Assembly: GCF_000980885.2 (NCBI RefSeq)
Contig: NZ_LBDA02000088.1
Location: forward strand, 1-32,170
DNA length: 32,170 bases
Source of the DNA: Streptomyces malaysiense
Lineage (GTDB): Bacteria > Actinomycetota > Actinomycetes > Streptomycetales > Streptomycetaceae
Direction of reading: 5' to 3'
Every line of letters begins with the position of its first letter. Positions within the stretch are counted from its first letter, which is position 1. The translations under genes were made by a program, and so were the position numbers. The notes beneath the pieces were generated by a model, which saw nothing but the letters and a program-made list of their open reading frames with translations, had not been told where the DNA came from and did no database searches. Below are positions 23,933 through 31,909 of this stretch, piece after piece.

Positions 23933-24230
23933 CGTGAACTCCTGGAATGAGGTTCGGAGGAAAGCGGACGGTAAGAGGAAAACGCCTCCGTGGCCGGTTC
24001 TGGCCGGGGTTGACGTCCCTCTTACGGCGACCCCTTCGCCTTTGACGCGTCTCTTGCGGTGCGTGATCCGTACCGGCCGACAGGCCCGTGGTGCGGTGGC
24101 CGGTTCACAGCCCGCGGCGCGTCCGGGGACATCGGCACCGTTTTGCCGGAGCCTGGGCTGGACGGCCGGCGGGGAACACCCCGGGGAGGCGGTGCGTCGG
24201 TCACGCCGAGGGAGACGGAGGGTCCAGGCG
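23933..24230. other. Divergent intergenic region between the kdp relic and the lipoate-ligase gene
   Basis: No gene is seen in this 298-bp stretch. It should have held the kdp promoter. It carries an inverted repeat, gtaagagg (23971-23978) and cctcttac (24018-24025), with a 39-nt gap, and a short direct repeat of tggccgg between the arms. Confidence 0.4.
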
Positions 24231-25295
24231 GTGCACGGAGAGTACAAGGTGCCCGGCGGCAAGCTGGTCGTCGTGGATGTGGAGACGGACGGCGGCGTGC
24301 TGCGCGCCGTCCGGGTGGCGGGCGACTTCTTCCTGGAGCCGGACGAGGCACTGGACGCGGTGAACGGCGCGCTGGAGGGCGCCCCGGAGGGCACGGACGC
24401 GACCGGGCTCGCCGCGCGCATCGAGGCGGCGCTGCCCGCGGGCACGGTGATGTACGGGCTGACGGCGGAGGGCATCGCCGTCGCGGTCCGCCGTGCGCTG
24501 GCGCACGCCACCGACTGGACGGACTACGACTGGCAGTTGATCCACGAGGGTCCCCAGTCCCCGGCCCTGCACATGGCCCTGGACGAGGTGCTGACCGCCG
24601 AGGTGGCCGCGGGCCGGCGCCCGCCGACGCTGCGGGTGTGGGAGTGGGGCGCCCCGGCGGTGATCATCGGCAGCTTCCAGTCGCTGCGCAACGAGGTGGA
24701 TCCGGACGGCGCCGCCCGCCACGGCATCGAGGTGGTGCGGCGGATCTCCGGCGGCGGCGCGATGTTCGTGGAGCCCGGCAACACCATCACGTACTCCCTG
24801 TCCGTGCCCGAGTCCCTGGTGCACGGCCTGTCCTTCCAGGACAGCTACGCCTACCTGGACGACTGGGTGCTCGCCGCGCTCGGCGACATGGGCATCCGGG
24901 CCTGGTACCAGCCGCTGAACGACATCGCCACCGACCAGGGCAAGATCGCGGGCGCCGCGCAGAAGCGGGTCGTCGGACCGGGCGGCGGTCCGGGCGCGGT
25001 GCTGCACCACGTGACCATGTCGTACGACATCGATGCCGACAAGATGACCGAAGTGCTGCGCATCGGCCGGGAGAAGCTGTCTGACAAGGGGACGAGGAGC
25101 GCGAAGAAGCGGGTGGATCCGCTGCGCCGGCAGACCGGGCTGACCCGTGAGGCCGTCATCGACCGCATGATCGACTCCTTCCGCGCGCGCTACGGCCTCG
25201 CACCGGGCGAGGTCACGGACGAGGAACTGGCGCGGGCCCGGGAACTGGCTCGGACGAAGTTCACCACCGGGGAGTGGACCGCCCGGGTTCCGTGA
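24231..25295 (+). CDS. Lipoate-protein ligase A family protein with N-terminal accessory domain
   Basis: The 354-residue protein has a biotin/lipoate ligase catalytic domain (residues about 100-330) with R170-R171-I-S-G-G-G and K238 in GKIAGAAQK, the lysine that contacts lipoyl-AMP in this family. Residues 1-90 (KLVVVDVETDGGVLRAVRVAGDFF and on) look like the LplA accessory domain that sits at the C-terminus in E. coli LplA, so domain order is inverted. The usual His after SGGG.F is replaced by Glu (FVEPGN). GGAGGG lies 8 nt before the GTG start, although the frame is open to 23511. It would attach lipoate, octanoate or a related acyl group; substrate uncertain. Confidence 0.85.
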   Translation: MHGEYKVPGGKLVVVDVETDGGVLRAVRVAGDFFLEPDEALDAVNGALEGAPEGTDATGLAARIEAALPAGTVMYGLTAEGIAVAVRRALAHATDWTDYDWQLIHEGPQSPALHMALDEVLTAEVAAGRRPPTLRVWEWGAPAVIIGSFQSLRNEVDPDGAARHGIEVVRRISGGGAMFVEPGNTITYSLSVPESLVHGLSFQDSYAYLDDWVLAALGDMGIRAWYQPLNDIATDQGKIAGAAQKRVVGPGGGPGAVLHHVTMSYDIDADKMTEVLRIGREKLSDKGTRSAKKRVDPLRRQTGLTREAVIDRMIDSFRARYGLAPGEVTDEELARARELARTKFTTGEWTARVP

Positions 25296-25300
25296 CCTCA

Positions 25301-25333
25301 CCCGCACGCGGAGGCACGATTCAGGTGCGGGTC
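25301..25333 (+). terminator. Hairpin after the lipoate-ligase gene
   Basis: acccgcac (25301-25308) pairs perfectly with gtgcgggt (25326-25333) across a 17-nt loop, 5 bp after the stop codon. Confidence 0.5.
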
Positions 25334-25433
25334 AAGGCATGCCCATGCCCCGATCAAACGCCTGTAGGGGTTCCGTGCATGTCCAGGTCACCGGCCCCGA
25401 CATAGCCGGATTTGCCCCGCCGTCCGCTGGCTA

Positions 25434-25470
25434 CCGTGGTCGGGCCTGAATCGGCCACGCACGACCACGG
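25434..25470 (+). promoter_or_regulatory. Hairpin touching the ribosome binding site of the WXG-type cassette
   Basis: ccgtggtcg (25434-25442) is an exact reverse complement of cgaccacgg (25462-25470), with an inner ggcc/ggcc pair (25443-25446, 25453-25456) around a 6-nt loop. The stem ends just before the Shine-Dalgarno ggaagagg (25471-25478). It could be an operator or a leader structure. A TACCGT (25432-25437) overlaps its left arm but no good -35 is seen. Confidence 0.45.
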
Positions 25471-25486
25471 GGAAGAGGTGACGGCG

Positions 25487-25999
25487 GTGACGGCGCCGAT
25501 ACGTTCACGCCTGCTCGATTTCGTGGACCGGGAGCCCGCGCCGCCGGGTGGCGAACCCTCGCGGGACGGGGCGCGACCGCGTCGCTCGGCCCTGCTGGAC
25601 CTCGCCGAGTCCGCCCCTCCCCCGCCGCCCGCGGCCGACGGCCGCCCCGGCCCCCGGCCCGGTGTGCCGCCGTACCACACGCCGGTGTGCGTGCCCGCGC
25701 ATCCGCGCTCGGTCGCCGGGATCGGCAGCGAGGGCCGGCCGGTGCGGGTGCCCTTCATCGTGCTGGAGCTCTTCGAACACCCCGTACGGGGCACGGTGGC
25801 CTTCGCCTTCACCTCCCCGGCGAAGCTGGCGGCGGCGCTCGGCGAGGCGCAGCCGTGGGTGGCCGGTTCGCTCGGTCCGCTGGCCGAGGAGATGGACGGC
25901 CGGGGCGTCATGGTCCTGCTCGATCCACGCGTCGCGCCCGGAGAACCCAACTGGCGGCCCGCGGACCTGGCCGCCCTCGCACAGGAGGTACGCCGGTGA
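25487..25999 (+). CDS. SseB-like / SAV_915-type protein heading the WXG-type cassette
   Basis: The 170-residue protein has a proline-rich, disordered N-terminal half and a folded C-terminal half (PVRVPFIVLELFEHP onward, ending WRPADLAALAQEVRR). The folded part resembles the SseB N-terminal/SAV_915 family found beside WXG-type genes in Streptomyces. GTG at 25487 is preferred because GAAGAGG lies 8 nt upstream; GTG at 25478 is the alternative. The stop overlaps the next start in GTGA. Function is unknown; a chaperone or secretion accessory role is inference from position. The proline-rich segment is consistent with a flexible linker. Confidence 0.75.
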   Translation: MTAPIRSRLLDFVDREPAPPGGEPSRDGARPRRSALLDLAESAPPPPPAADGRPGPRPGVPPYHTPVCVPAHPRSVAGIGSEGRPVRVPFIVLELFEHPVRGTVAFAFTSPAKLAAALGEAQPWVAGSLGPLAEEMDGRGVMVLLDPRVAPGEPNWRPADLAALAQEVRR

Positions 26000-26298
26000 C
26001 GGCCGATTTCAAGGTCGTCTACGACGACCTCACCGGGCTGGCCAAGGCCTTCCACGAACAGGCGGGCGACTACCGCAAGCTCGCCCCGGACGTGTCCCCG
26101 GCCATCGTCGGCGGTGGCGATCCGGCGCTGGACTCCGCGATCAAGGAGGTCGCGGACCTCATCATCGGCCTGCACACCGGACTCGCCGACCGCATGGACG
26201 ACCACGGCGACAAGGCCGCGTACGCGCGCGACTCCTTCCACCGGCACGACGTGGACATACACGGCGTCTTCGAGGACCTGACGGAGGGTCTGGACTGA
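25996..26298 (+). CDS. Small helical WXG100-like partner protein
   Basis: This 100-residue protein is predicted all-helical: two long helices flank a GGGDP turn near residues 39-43, the size and hairpin design of WXG100/ESAT-6-like proteins, but the Trp is missing. AGGAGG precedes the GTG, which overlaps the upstream stop (GTGA), and its stop overlaps the next ATG (TGATG). Small helical proteins encoded immediately before large WXG- or LXG-type effectors act as targeting partners in Firmicute type VII systems, and this layout is the same. No certain family is recognised. Confidence 0.75.
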   Translation: MTADFKVVYDDLTGLAKAFHEQAGDYRKLAPDVSPAIVGGGDPALDSAIKEVADLIIGLHTGLADRMDDHGDKAAYARDSFHRHDVDIHGVFEDLTEGLD

Positions 26299-27596
26299 TG
26301 GGCGACAGCTGGGTGGGCGGCGACATCGGCGGCCTGCACACGATGGCCACCACGTACAAGAACGCCAAGGAAAAACTCGAAGGCGTGGTCAAGCCGCTGA
26401 GCACCGCGGTGGAGAAGCTGGCGGGCGACGCGAGCTGGAAGGGCGAGGCGGCCGAGACGTTCCGCGGCAAGTGGAGCGAGGACGAGGTCACGGCCGGCGG
26501 CTTCGCCGAGCTGGTGCACCAGGCCGGCACCGTCATCGGCACCCTCGCCGACGCGCTGACCACCTGTGAGACGTCCCTCCAGAACGCGGAGCACACGGCG
26601 TCCCGCAAGGGCGTGGTCTGCGACTCCAGGGGCGCGCCGCAGCCGATCATGACTGCGGACCCGCCGAGCGCGGACGACCAGCAGACCATCTCCGCGATGA
26701 ACGACTACGCGAAGGTGCGCGAGCGGATCCTGCACACCGCCCAGCACGCGCGCATCGAGGCGGCGCGGCAGCTGTCGGACCTGTACGACCAGGTGACGTC
26801 GAAGGACGGCTCGGTGTCCAAGGGCGACAAGGTCGCCATCGTGGACTATCTGCGCGGCCTGTACGCGTACGACGCCGAGGACGCCCGCGCCGGCGGCGAG
26901 CAGGCCCGCTCCAGGCTGGACGACGCCAAGCAGGCGGCGCAGGACGCCAAGAAGGAGCTGCGCGCCGAGCGCAAGGCGTACCAGAAGGCGGGCAGGGCGC
27001 TGCCCAAGGACCTGCCCGCCAAGGGTGCCTACAAGGACGCGCTCACCGAGGTGGACGACCTGGAGGACGCGATCGCGCGCGCCGAGAACGGCAGCACCAA
27101 GTTGCCGTACGACCGTGCGCTGAACGTGAAGCTGGCCGACGCGGCGGATCTGCTGCGCACGGGCAGGAGCCTGGAGTCGGTACCGGACTTCCTGAAGGAG
27201 ATCCCGGTGCTGGACGTGGCAGCGGCCGGCGCGTGCGGTCTGCTGGAGGCGTCCGACGACCATGACAAGGGCTGGTCGTGGCAGAAGTCGGTCGCGGTGG
27301 ACGGCGGCGCCAACATCGCGGGTCTCGCGGCCGGTACGGCCATCACGGCGGGCCTGGTGGCGACCGCGCCCGTCGATGTGCCCGTCGCCGTGGTGGCGGG
27401 CGTCGGCGGCGCCGTGGTGATCGGCGCGACCGGCATCATCGACCACTCCTTCCACGAGCACTGGAGCGAGGACATCCACGACCACGGTGTGGTCGGCGGT
27501 GTGCTGACAGGCTCGGGACACGTGCTGTCCAAGACCGGTGACGACTTCGTTCGACTGAAAGACGATGTGTGGCATGGCATCAAGAGCATCTTCTGA
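26298..27596 (+). CDS. WXG-type protein with coiled coil and glycine-rich membrane segment, candidate type VII effector
   Basis: The 432-residue protein starts with a WXG100-like helical domain (residues 1-100) with W47-K-G49 in DASWKGEAAETF. A Lys/Glu/Ala-rich coiled coil follows (about 195-260). A hydrophobic Gly/Ala/Val segment at about 338-382 contains G342xxxG346 and GVGGAVVIGATG, consistent with two short membrane helices or a glycine zipper. A His-rich DHSFHEHWSEDIHDHG lies after it. This architecture resembles pore-forming type VII effectors, but no enzymatic motif is seen and the toxin idea is inference. The start is fixed by TGATG overlap with the upstream gene. The downstream membrane gene overlaps its end. 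Confidence 0.8.
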   Translation: MGDSWVGGDIGGLHTMATTYKNAKEKLEGVVKPLSTAVEKLAGDASWKGEAAETFRGKWSEDEVTAGGFAELVHQAGTVIGTLADALTTCETSLQNAEHTASRKGVVCDSRGAPQPIMTADPPSADDQQTISAMNDYAKVRERILHTAQHARIEAARQLSDLYDQVTSKDGSVSKGDKVAIVDYLRGLYAYDAEDARAGGEQARSRLDDAKQAAQDAKKELRAERKAYQKAGRALPKDLPAKGAYKDALTEVDDLEDAIARAENGSTKLPYDRALNVKLADAADLLRTGRSLESVPDFLKEIPVLDVAAAGACGLLEASDDHDKGWSWQKSVAVDGGANIAGLAAGTAITAGLVATAPVDVPVAVVAGVGGAVVIGATGIIDHSFHEHWSEDIHDHGVVGGVLTGSGHVLSKTGDDFVRLKDDVWHGIKSIF

Positions 27597-28113
27597 GGCC
27601 ACGGCCTCCTCGGCACCCGCCCGGATCCCGGCGCTGCCGGGACTCGGCACCACCTGGTACGCACGCGGGCCGCGCTACTGGCTGCGCCGTACGGTCAACG
27701 CCCTGTTCCTGCTCGTGGTCCTGGCGTTCTTCTGCTACATCGCACTCGTGTTGTACTCGGGTGCCCCGCGCACCTACCTGCCGCCCGGTGCGCGCCGGGT
27801 CTGGGACATCGTGCAGATCGTCGCTTCGTGCGTGACCATCGGCTGGGGCTGGGTCAGCCAACGCCGGAAGCTGCGCCGGTTGTTGCAGGACCCGCCGGCA
27901 CCCGGCGCGGTCCGCGCGCTCAGGCGGGCGGAGTCCCGGCGCGCCGTGTACTGGTCGCGGGCGGGACTCATCCCGTTGCTGCTCGCCGCGCCGGTCCTGC
28001 CTCCGATCGTCGCGTGGTGCGTCGGCGCGATGACGGCGCTCGTCGCCGTCCGCGAATCACCCAGCGAGGTCGGCGCCCGCCGCTGGCTGGAGACACACCC
28101 CGCGAGCCGCTGA
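27574..28113 (+). CDS. Small membrane protein, candidate immunity protein
   Basis: The 179-residue protein has an Ala/Ser-rich start, then hydrophobic helices (NALFLLVVLAFFCYIALVLY, then VWDIVQIVASCVTIGWGW), a basic cytosolic loop (RRKLRRLL, RALRRAESRRAVYW) and a second hydrophobic pair (GLIPLLLAAPVLPPIVAW, CVGAMTALVAV). It overlaps the upstream gene by 23 bp, so co-translation is expected. ATG at 27565 is an equally possible start. No family is recognised. A multi-helix membrane protein directly after a membrane-active effector candidate is the usual position of an immunity protein; that role is inferred, not shown. Confidence 0.7.
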   Translation: MASRASSEATASSAPARIPALPGLGTTWYARGPRYWLRRTVNALFLLVVLAFFCYIALVLYSGAPRTYLPPGARRVWDIVQIVASCVTIGWGWVSQRRKLRRLLQDPPAPGAVRALRRAESRRAVYWSRAGLIPLLLAAPVLPPIVAWCVGAMTALVAVRESPSEVGARRWLETHPASR

Positions 28114-28114
28114 C

Positions 28115-28169
28115 GCGGGCGCCCACGACACCGCAAAACGTGCGGAGCGGTACGTCGTGAGCGCCCCGC
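28115..28169 (+). terminator. Imperfect stem-loop ending the WXG-type cassette
   Basis: gcgggcgcccacgac (28115-28129) pairs imperfectly with gtcgtgagcgccccgc (28154-28169), and between them ccgca (28131-28135) pairs with tgcgg (28141-28145). It begins just after the stop of the membrane protein. Confidence 0.5.
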
Positions 28170-28255
28170 GGTGATCGCGTGGACACCCAGCGAGTTCACG
28201 CTTCCACCGCACGGACAGTCATGTGACACTGTCGTCCCCGTCCCCCTCCCACGAG

Positions 28256-28948
28256 ATGTGCGCCGTGCGTTCTCTGCCTCTGCCGCTCGCCCTCACCGCC
28301 CGACTGACCCCGGTCGCGGTCCTCGCCTGCGCCGGATGGGCGCTGTCCTCCACCCCGGCCACGCCCCAGGCGTCCACCGGGCACCGGTCCGAGGCGAGCG
28401 CTCCCGAACAGTCGTCGTCCGCCGCGCCCTCCCCCTCGGCGGCGGCGAAGTCGTACTCCACCGCTTCCTCGCCCTGCTCCGCCGTGTCCGCCTCGACCGT
28501 GGGCGACCTGGTGCCCGGGGCGAAACCGGCCGGCAAGGAGATCCCCTCGACCGACCCGAAGCTGCGCCGCACCTGCTCCTGGAACGCCCTGCACGGCTAC
28601 GACTACCACTGGCTCGACATCTCCTACGAGATCAACGGCTCCGTGGACGAGGCCAAGCAGGAGTACCAGCAGCAGGTGAGCAGGAAGAGCGGCGGCGGCA
28701 CCGTGCCGGGGCTCGGGGACAGCGCCTACTCCGTGGTCGACCTGTCCACCGAGGACAAGCAGCAGACCCGCGAGGGCGTGGTGATCGTCCGCGTCTCCAA
28801 CGCGCTGGTCGTGGTGACGTACAGCGGCAGCGACTTCGACACCAAGAAGGCGCCGGGGACGGACGAGATCAACAAGGGCGCCATCAAGGTGGCGCGGTCG
28901 GCGGTCGGGGCGCTCGTGGGCGGGCGGTCAGGGTCCGGCTCCGGCTGA
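28256..28948 (+). CDS. Secreted lipoprotein, DUF3558-like
   Basis: The 230-residue protein has a signal peptide with lipobox-like VLAC (C about residue 24), then a Ser/Ala/Pro-rich linker and a folded domain with two spaced cysteines (SPCSAV and RRTCSWNAL), as in DUF3558 lipoproteins. It should be anchored outside the membrane. The start could be ATG at 28256, GTG at 28265 or GTG at 28223; the ribosome binding sites are all weak, and 28256 gives a normal signal peptide. It lies 142 bp after the WXG-type cassette, probably on its own transcript because of the stem-loop between. Function unknown. Confidence 0.75.
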   Translation: MCAVRSLPLPLALTARLTPVAVLACAGWALSSTPATPQASTGHRSEASAPEQSSSAAPSPSAAAKSYSTASSPCSAVSASTVGDLVPGAKPAGKEIPSTDPKLRRTCSWNALHGYDYHWLDISYEINGSVDEAKQEYQQQVSRKSGGGTVPGLGDSAYSVVDLSTEDKQQTREGVVIVRVSNALVVVTYSGSDFDTKKAPGTDEINKGAIKVARSAVGALVGGRSGSGSG

Positions 28949-28962
28949 TCGTCCTGCCCGCC

Positions 28963-28984
28963 GGGACCCGGCGTTCCGGGTTCC
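28963..28984. terminator. Short hairpin between convergent genes
   Basis: gggacccgg (28963-28971) and ccgggttcc (28976-28984) form a 9-bp stem with one G-U pair and a 4-nt cgtt loop, between the lipoprotein (+) and the MFS remnant (-). Confidence 0.65.
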
Positions 28985-29004
28985 TCCTCGGCGCCCGTCC
29001 CGCT

Positions 29005-29679
29005 TCACACCGCCCGACGGCCCGTCGCCGGGACGTACTTCAGCGTGACCAGCGCGGCCGCGCCGTAGCAGAGGGCGGTGACGAGGAAGGAGGAGCACGC
29101 TCCCGCGTACCAGTCGCCGGGATTCGCCGGCGCGATGCCGATGACGGCGACCCCGACCAGTCCACCGAACTGACGGTTCGTGTTGAGCATCGAGCTGGCG
29201 ATGTTCGCGTGCTCCGGGCCCGCTGACTCCATCAGGGCGAAGGTCATGGCCGGCGCACCGACGCCGACGCCGAAGTCGGCGATGCCGACGGCCGCGGCCA
29301 GTATCCAGTACGGCGTGGACTCGCTGACGCCGAGGAGCGCCGCGGACGCCACGCACGCGAGGGACAAGGCGGCGATCAGTGGCCGACGCACGCCCCAGCG
29401 TCGGCTGTACCGGGCGAACATCAGGTTGCCGAGCAGTGGTCCGGCCATCATGGGCACCATCTGGATTCCGGCCAGGACGGGCGAGGCTCCCCGCGCGTTC
29501 TGCAGGAGGAGACAGAGCATGAAGATCCCGCCCATCAGCCCGAAGTTGATGAGGAACCCGACGAGGTTGGCCGCGGTGAAGCTGGGTTCGCAAAGACGAC
29601 GAGCGGAACGACCGGAGCCGAACTGCGGCGCTGTTGCACGACCAGCGCGACCAGGAGCACGATCGCGGCCCGCCGCGGC
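29005..29679 (-). pseudogene. MFS drug-exporter remnant, C-terminal half only
   Basis: In one frame (29535-29005, 176 residues from an internal ATG) the last five or six helices of a DHA2-type MFS transporter are intact (for example GFLINFGLMGGIF, LAGIQMVPMMAGPLLGNLMF, NIASSMLNTNRQFGGLVGVA). The helix before (AAIVLLVALVVQQRRSSAPVVP and LVVFANP) is in a different frame; a 1-nt loss near 29580 separates FANP from FTAANLVGFL. The first half of the transporter is missing and is replaced by a P450 fragment. No functional exporter is possible. Confidence 0.85.
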
Positions 29680-29684
29680 CCGCC
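29665..29684. repeat. Tandem 10-bp repeat at the P450-MFS junction
   Basis: gcggcccgcc occurs twice head to tail (29665-29674 and 29675-29684) exactly where P450-like sequence gives way to MFS-like sequence. Confidence 0.8.
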
Positions 29685-30188
29685 GCGCGTGATGCTGTGG
29701 AACCGCGGCAGTTCCTCGACGGCGCCCGGCATCAAGGAGGGGTCCGCGCGCAGTTCACCGGCCGCGTGCGGATGGCGGATCAGTGTCAGCGCGCCGAGCC
29801 CGATCATGTTCGCGGTGGTCTCGTGCCCGGCGATCAGCAGCAGCGTGGCGGTCCCGGTCGCCTCCTCCCGGGTCAACTCGTCCTCGCCCATGCGCCTGTG
29901 GACCAGGCGGTGATCGACTGGAACAGGTCCCGGTCCGCGTACGGCACGCCGGGCAGCAGGCTGATGACGAGGGAGGGAAGCGGGAGTGCCGGGGACCGCA
30001 CCAGGTCCGACAGGGCGGCGCGGATGTCCGCGTAGCGCGTCAGCGGCCAGGCCCAGCTCCCGTCGGGCAACGAGACACGGCTGACCGGGTGTTCGACCGC
30101 GCAGACCCGTGTATTCCCGAGGCGGGGAGAAGGGACGGCCCGGCGGGGGTTCGGCGGGCAGCGGGGCAAGTGTGTTCGATCGGTCCAC
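29680..30188 (-). pseudogene. Degenerate cytochrome P450, truncated and frameshifted
   Basis: Read from the GTG at 30188, LAPLPAEPPPGRPF and EYTGLR are a P450 N-terminus. The frame then shifts to VEHPVSRVSLPDGSWAW and LTRYADIRAALSD. An apparent in-frame deletion of about 80 residues brings in LPLPSLVISLLPGVPYADRD. Another break leads to GEDELTREEATGTATLLLIAGHETTANMI (I-helix AGHETT, plus strand about 29814-29831) and AVEELPRFHSI, where the ExxR helix has gained a Pro. It stops at RGGP, where the MFS piece begins. The heme-cysteine loop is absent. The source looks like a CYP105-type P450. Confidence 0.85.
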
Positions 30189-30971
30189 GTCAGTCCTTAC
30201 GTCGTTGTGTCCCGGCACGAACCGGGGACTGCGCCAGGAAGGTCCGGGAAGTTCACGCGGTCGTTCCGCCACGGACCCCGCGGGCCGGACCGGATCTCCG
30301 GTCCCCGGCCGGGCCGAGCGGTGCGTGTGCTCCGGAGCCGGGGGACGGAGGCCGCCCCGGTGCCGCCGCGCCGGGCGGCCGGCACGCGCGGGTACGCGAG
30401 GGGAAGCCTCAGGCGGCCCCGCATGCCCTGACGCGGCCATCACGCACGTCGCGGACGACGCACGGGAGTTCCGTTGTCACGGAGCCACGGACCTCACGCC
30501 CGTGCGCGCAAAGACCGTGCTCCCCGCGGGCCGTGGTGCCGGAGGAGGCGGGCGACGGCTCCGCCCGCCTCGACGCGATGAGACCGGGCAGCCGGCCGGC
30601 CGTCGCCACGTCCGCGCCGAGGCGGCCGCCCGCCTCGGCGACCGGCCGGGGTGCCGCCGCCGGTCACCGGCACGCGGCCACGGGGCGGTCCGTCCTCCCG
30701 CGTCATGCCGCCCGCGCGCGGGGCGTTCGCCTTGAGAACGGCGGCTCGGTCGGCGCCGGGCGGTCGCCGGAACACAGTGGCGGTAGGGGGTCGGGGCCGG
30801 CCCGGCGGGTACGGGGGTGGCGGCGGTGATCCAGGTCAGCCCGGTGGGCGGGGTCGGACCGGTCGGCGCCGCTCCTTCCTGGTCGCCGACGGCATTCGGC
30901 GGGAACGAAGCCGTGCCCGGTGCGCCGGCACGTCCCGCGGGCGCCCCGGACGTACTCGACACCGCATTTCC
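30189..30971. other. Gene-free stretch of about 780 bp
   Basis: No credible gene is found. The longest minus-strand frame (30962-30477) opens SSTSGAPAGRAGAPG but becomes Arg/Pro-rich and matches nothing I recognise. Given the broken genes on the left, this is probably decayed former cluster DNA. Confidence 0.4.
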
Positions 30972-31700
30972 TCAACCGCGTCCCGCACCGCACAAGGTGC
31001 GCTCGATCTCACCGGCGATCTCCTCCTGGCCGTCGACGAGATAGAAATGACCTCCCGAGAAGACGTCCAGCTGGAAAGATCCCTCCGTGTGGTCGCCCCA
31101 GTGGTGCATCTCGCCGGCTTCCACCCGTGGATCCGAGAATCCCGTGAAGCCGCGGACGGGGCATTTCAGAACGCGGCCGGGCACGTATTCGTACGTCTCC
31201 GCGGCGTGGTAGTCGCTGCGGATCGCGGGGAGGAACATCCGGAGTACGTCCGCGTCGCCGAACATCTCCGAGCCGGGGCCGTCGAGTGCGCGGATGTCCT
31301 CCGCGATCTCCTCGTCCAAGAGCCGGTGCAGTCCCGTGTCGACGTTGCGGTGCGGGGCGGGCCGCCCGGAGACGAAGAGGGCTTCGGGTTCCTTTCCGCC
31401 CGCCTGCAGCCGGAGTGCGACCTCGTAGGCGAGCGTCGCGCCCATGCTGTGCCCGAACAGGGCGTAGGGGCTTTCGAGTCGCGGGCCCACCGCCTCGACG
31501 ACTCGGTCGGCCAGCTCGTGGAGGTGCGGGACATTGGCTTCGAGCCCGCGGTCCTGACGCCCTGGGTACTGGATGGACCACACATCGACATCCGGGGCCA
31601 GCCGCTGCGAGAAGGGAAAGAAGAAACTGGCGGATCCGCCTGAATGCGGAAAACAGAGCAGCTGGTATCGCGCCTCGGGTGAAGGATGGAACCTGCGCAC
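30972..31700 (-). CDS. Type II thioesterase
   Basis: The 242-residue alpha/beta hydrolase is of the polyketide/nonribosomal-peptide editing class. It has LLCFPHSGGSASFFFPFS near the N-terminus, WSIQYPGRQDR, the nucleophile S85 in GHSMGA, the acid in GFSDPRVEA and the catalytic His in SGGHFYL. Such enzymes remove misprimed acyl groups from carrier proteins. GTG at 31700 is used; a TTG one codon earlier is possible, and the Shine-Dalgarno is weak. It is divergent from the second ccr, 265 bp away, consistent with the edge of a polyketide-type cluster. Confidence 0.92.
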   Translation of the reverse strand: MRRFHPSPEARYQLLCFPHSGGSASFFFPFSQRLAPDVDVWSIQYPGRQDRGLEANVPHLHELADRVVEAVGPRLESPYALFGHSMGATLAYEVALRLQAGGKEPEALFVSGRPAPHRNVDTGLHRLLDEEIAEDIRALDGPGSEMFGDADVLRMFLPAIRSDYHAAETYEYVPGRVLKCPVRGFTGFSDPRVEAGEMHHWGDHTEGSFQLDVFSGGHFYLVDGQEEIAGEIERTLCGAGRG

Positions 31701-31818
31701 CAAGAGGTCTCTTCAACGAGGTCACCAACCACGCCGCCTACTCCAAATCGTTCCGCACAGTGAACCGGGCCGAGCCTCGCGGTTGCACATGATGCCCGCG
31801 GGACGGGTCGGCGACAAT

Positions 31819-31879
31819 CCCCTACTCGCGGCGGGCGGAACGGTAGGGGGAGAGGCGGGTCGATCGCCGACGGTAGGGG
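31819..31879 (+). repeat. Repeated cggtagggg boxes upstream of the second ccr
   Basis: cggtagggg occurs at 31841-31849 and 31871-31879, exactly 30 bp apart (about three helical turns), and the inverted core cccctac lies at 31819-31825. The second box abuts the putative -35 of the ccr promoter, where an activator would bind. Confidence 0.6.
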
Positions 31880-31909
31880 TTTTCCGGGAGAAAGGAGCAC
31901 GCCTACTCT
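31880..31909 (+). promoter_or_regulatory. Candidate promoter of the second ccr
   Basis: TACTCT (31904-31909) fits a -10 with a weak -35 TTTTCC (31880-31885) 18 bp upstream. A weak -35 next to direct repeats suggests an activator-dependent promoter. The leader would be about 50 nt. Confidence 0.45.

Noticed and set aside
23511..24230. N-terminal extension of the lipoate-ligase protein across the kdp relic
   Set aside because: It is antisense to the kdp remnant and lacks domain similarity; GTG at 24231 has GGAGGG 8 nt upstream.
30477..30962. A 161-codon minus-strand frame after the thioesterase
   Set aside because: Its composition turns Arg/Pro-rich and no family is recognised; a decayed fragment cannot be excluded.
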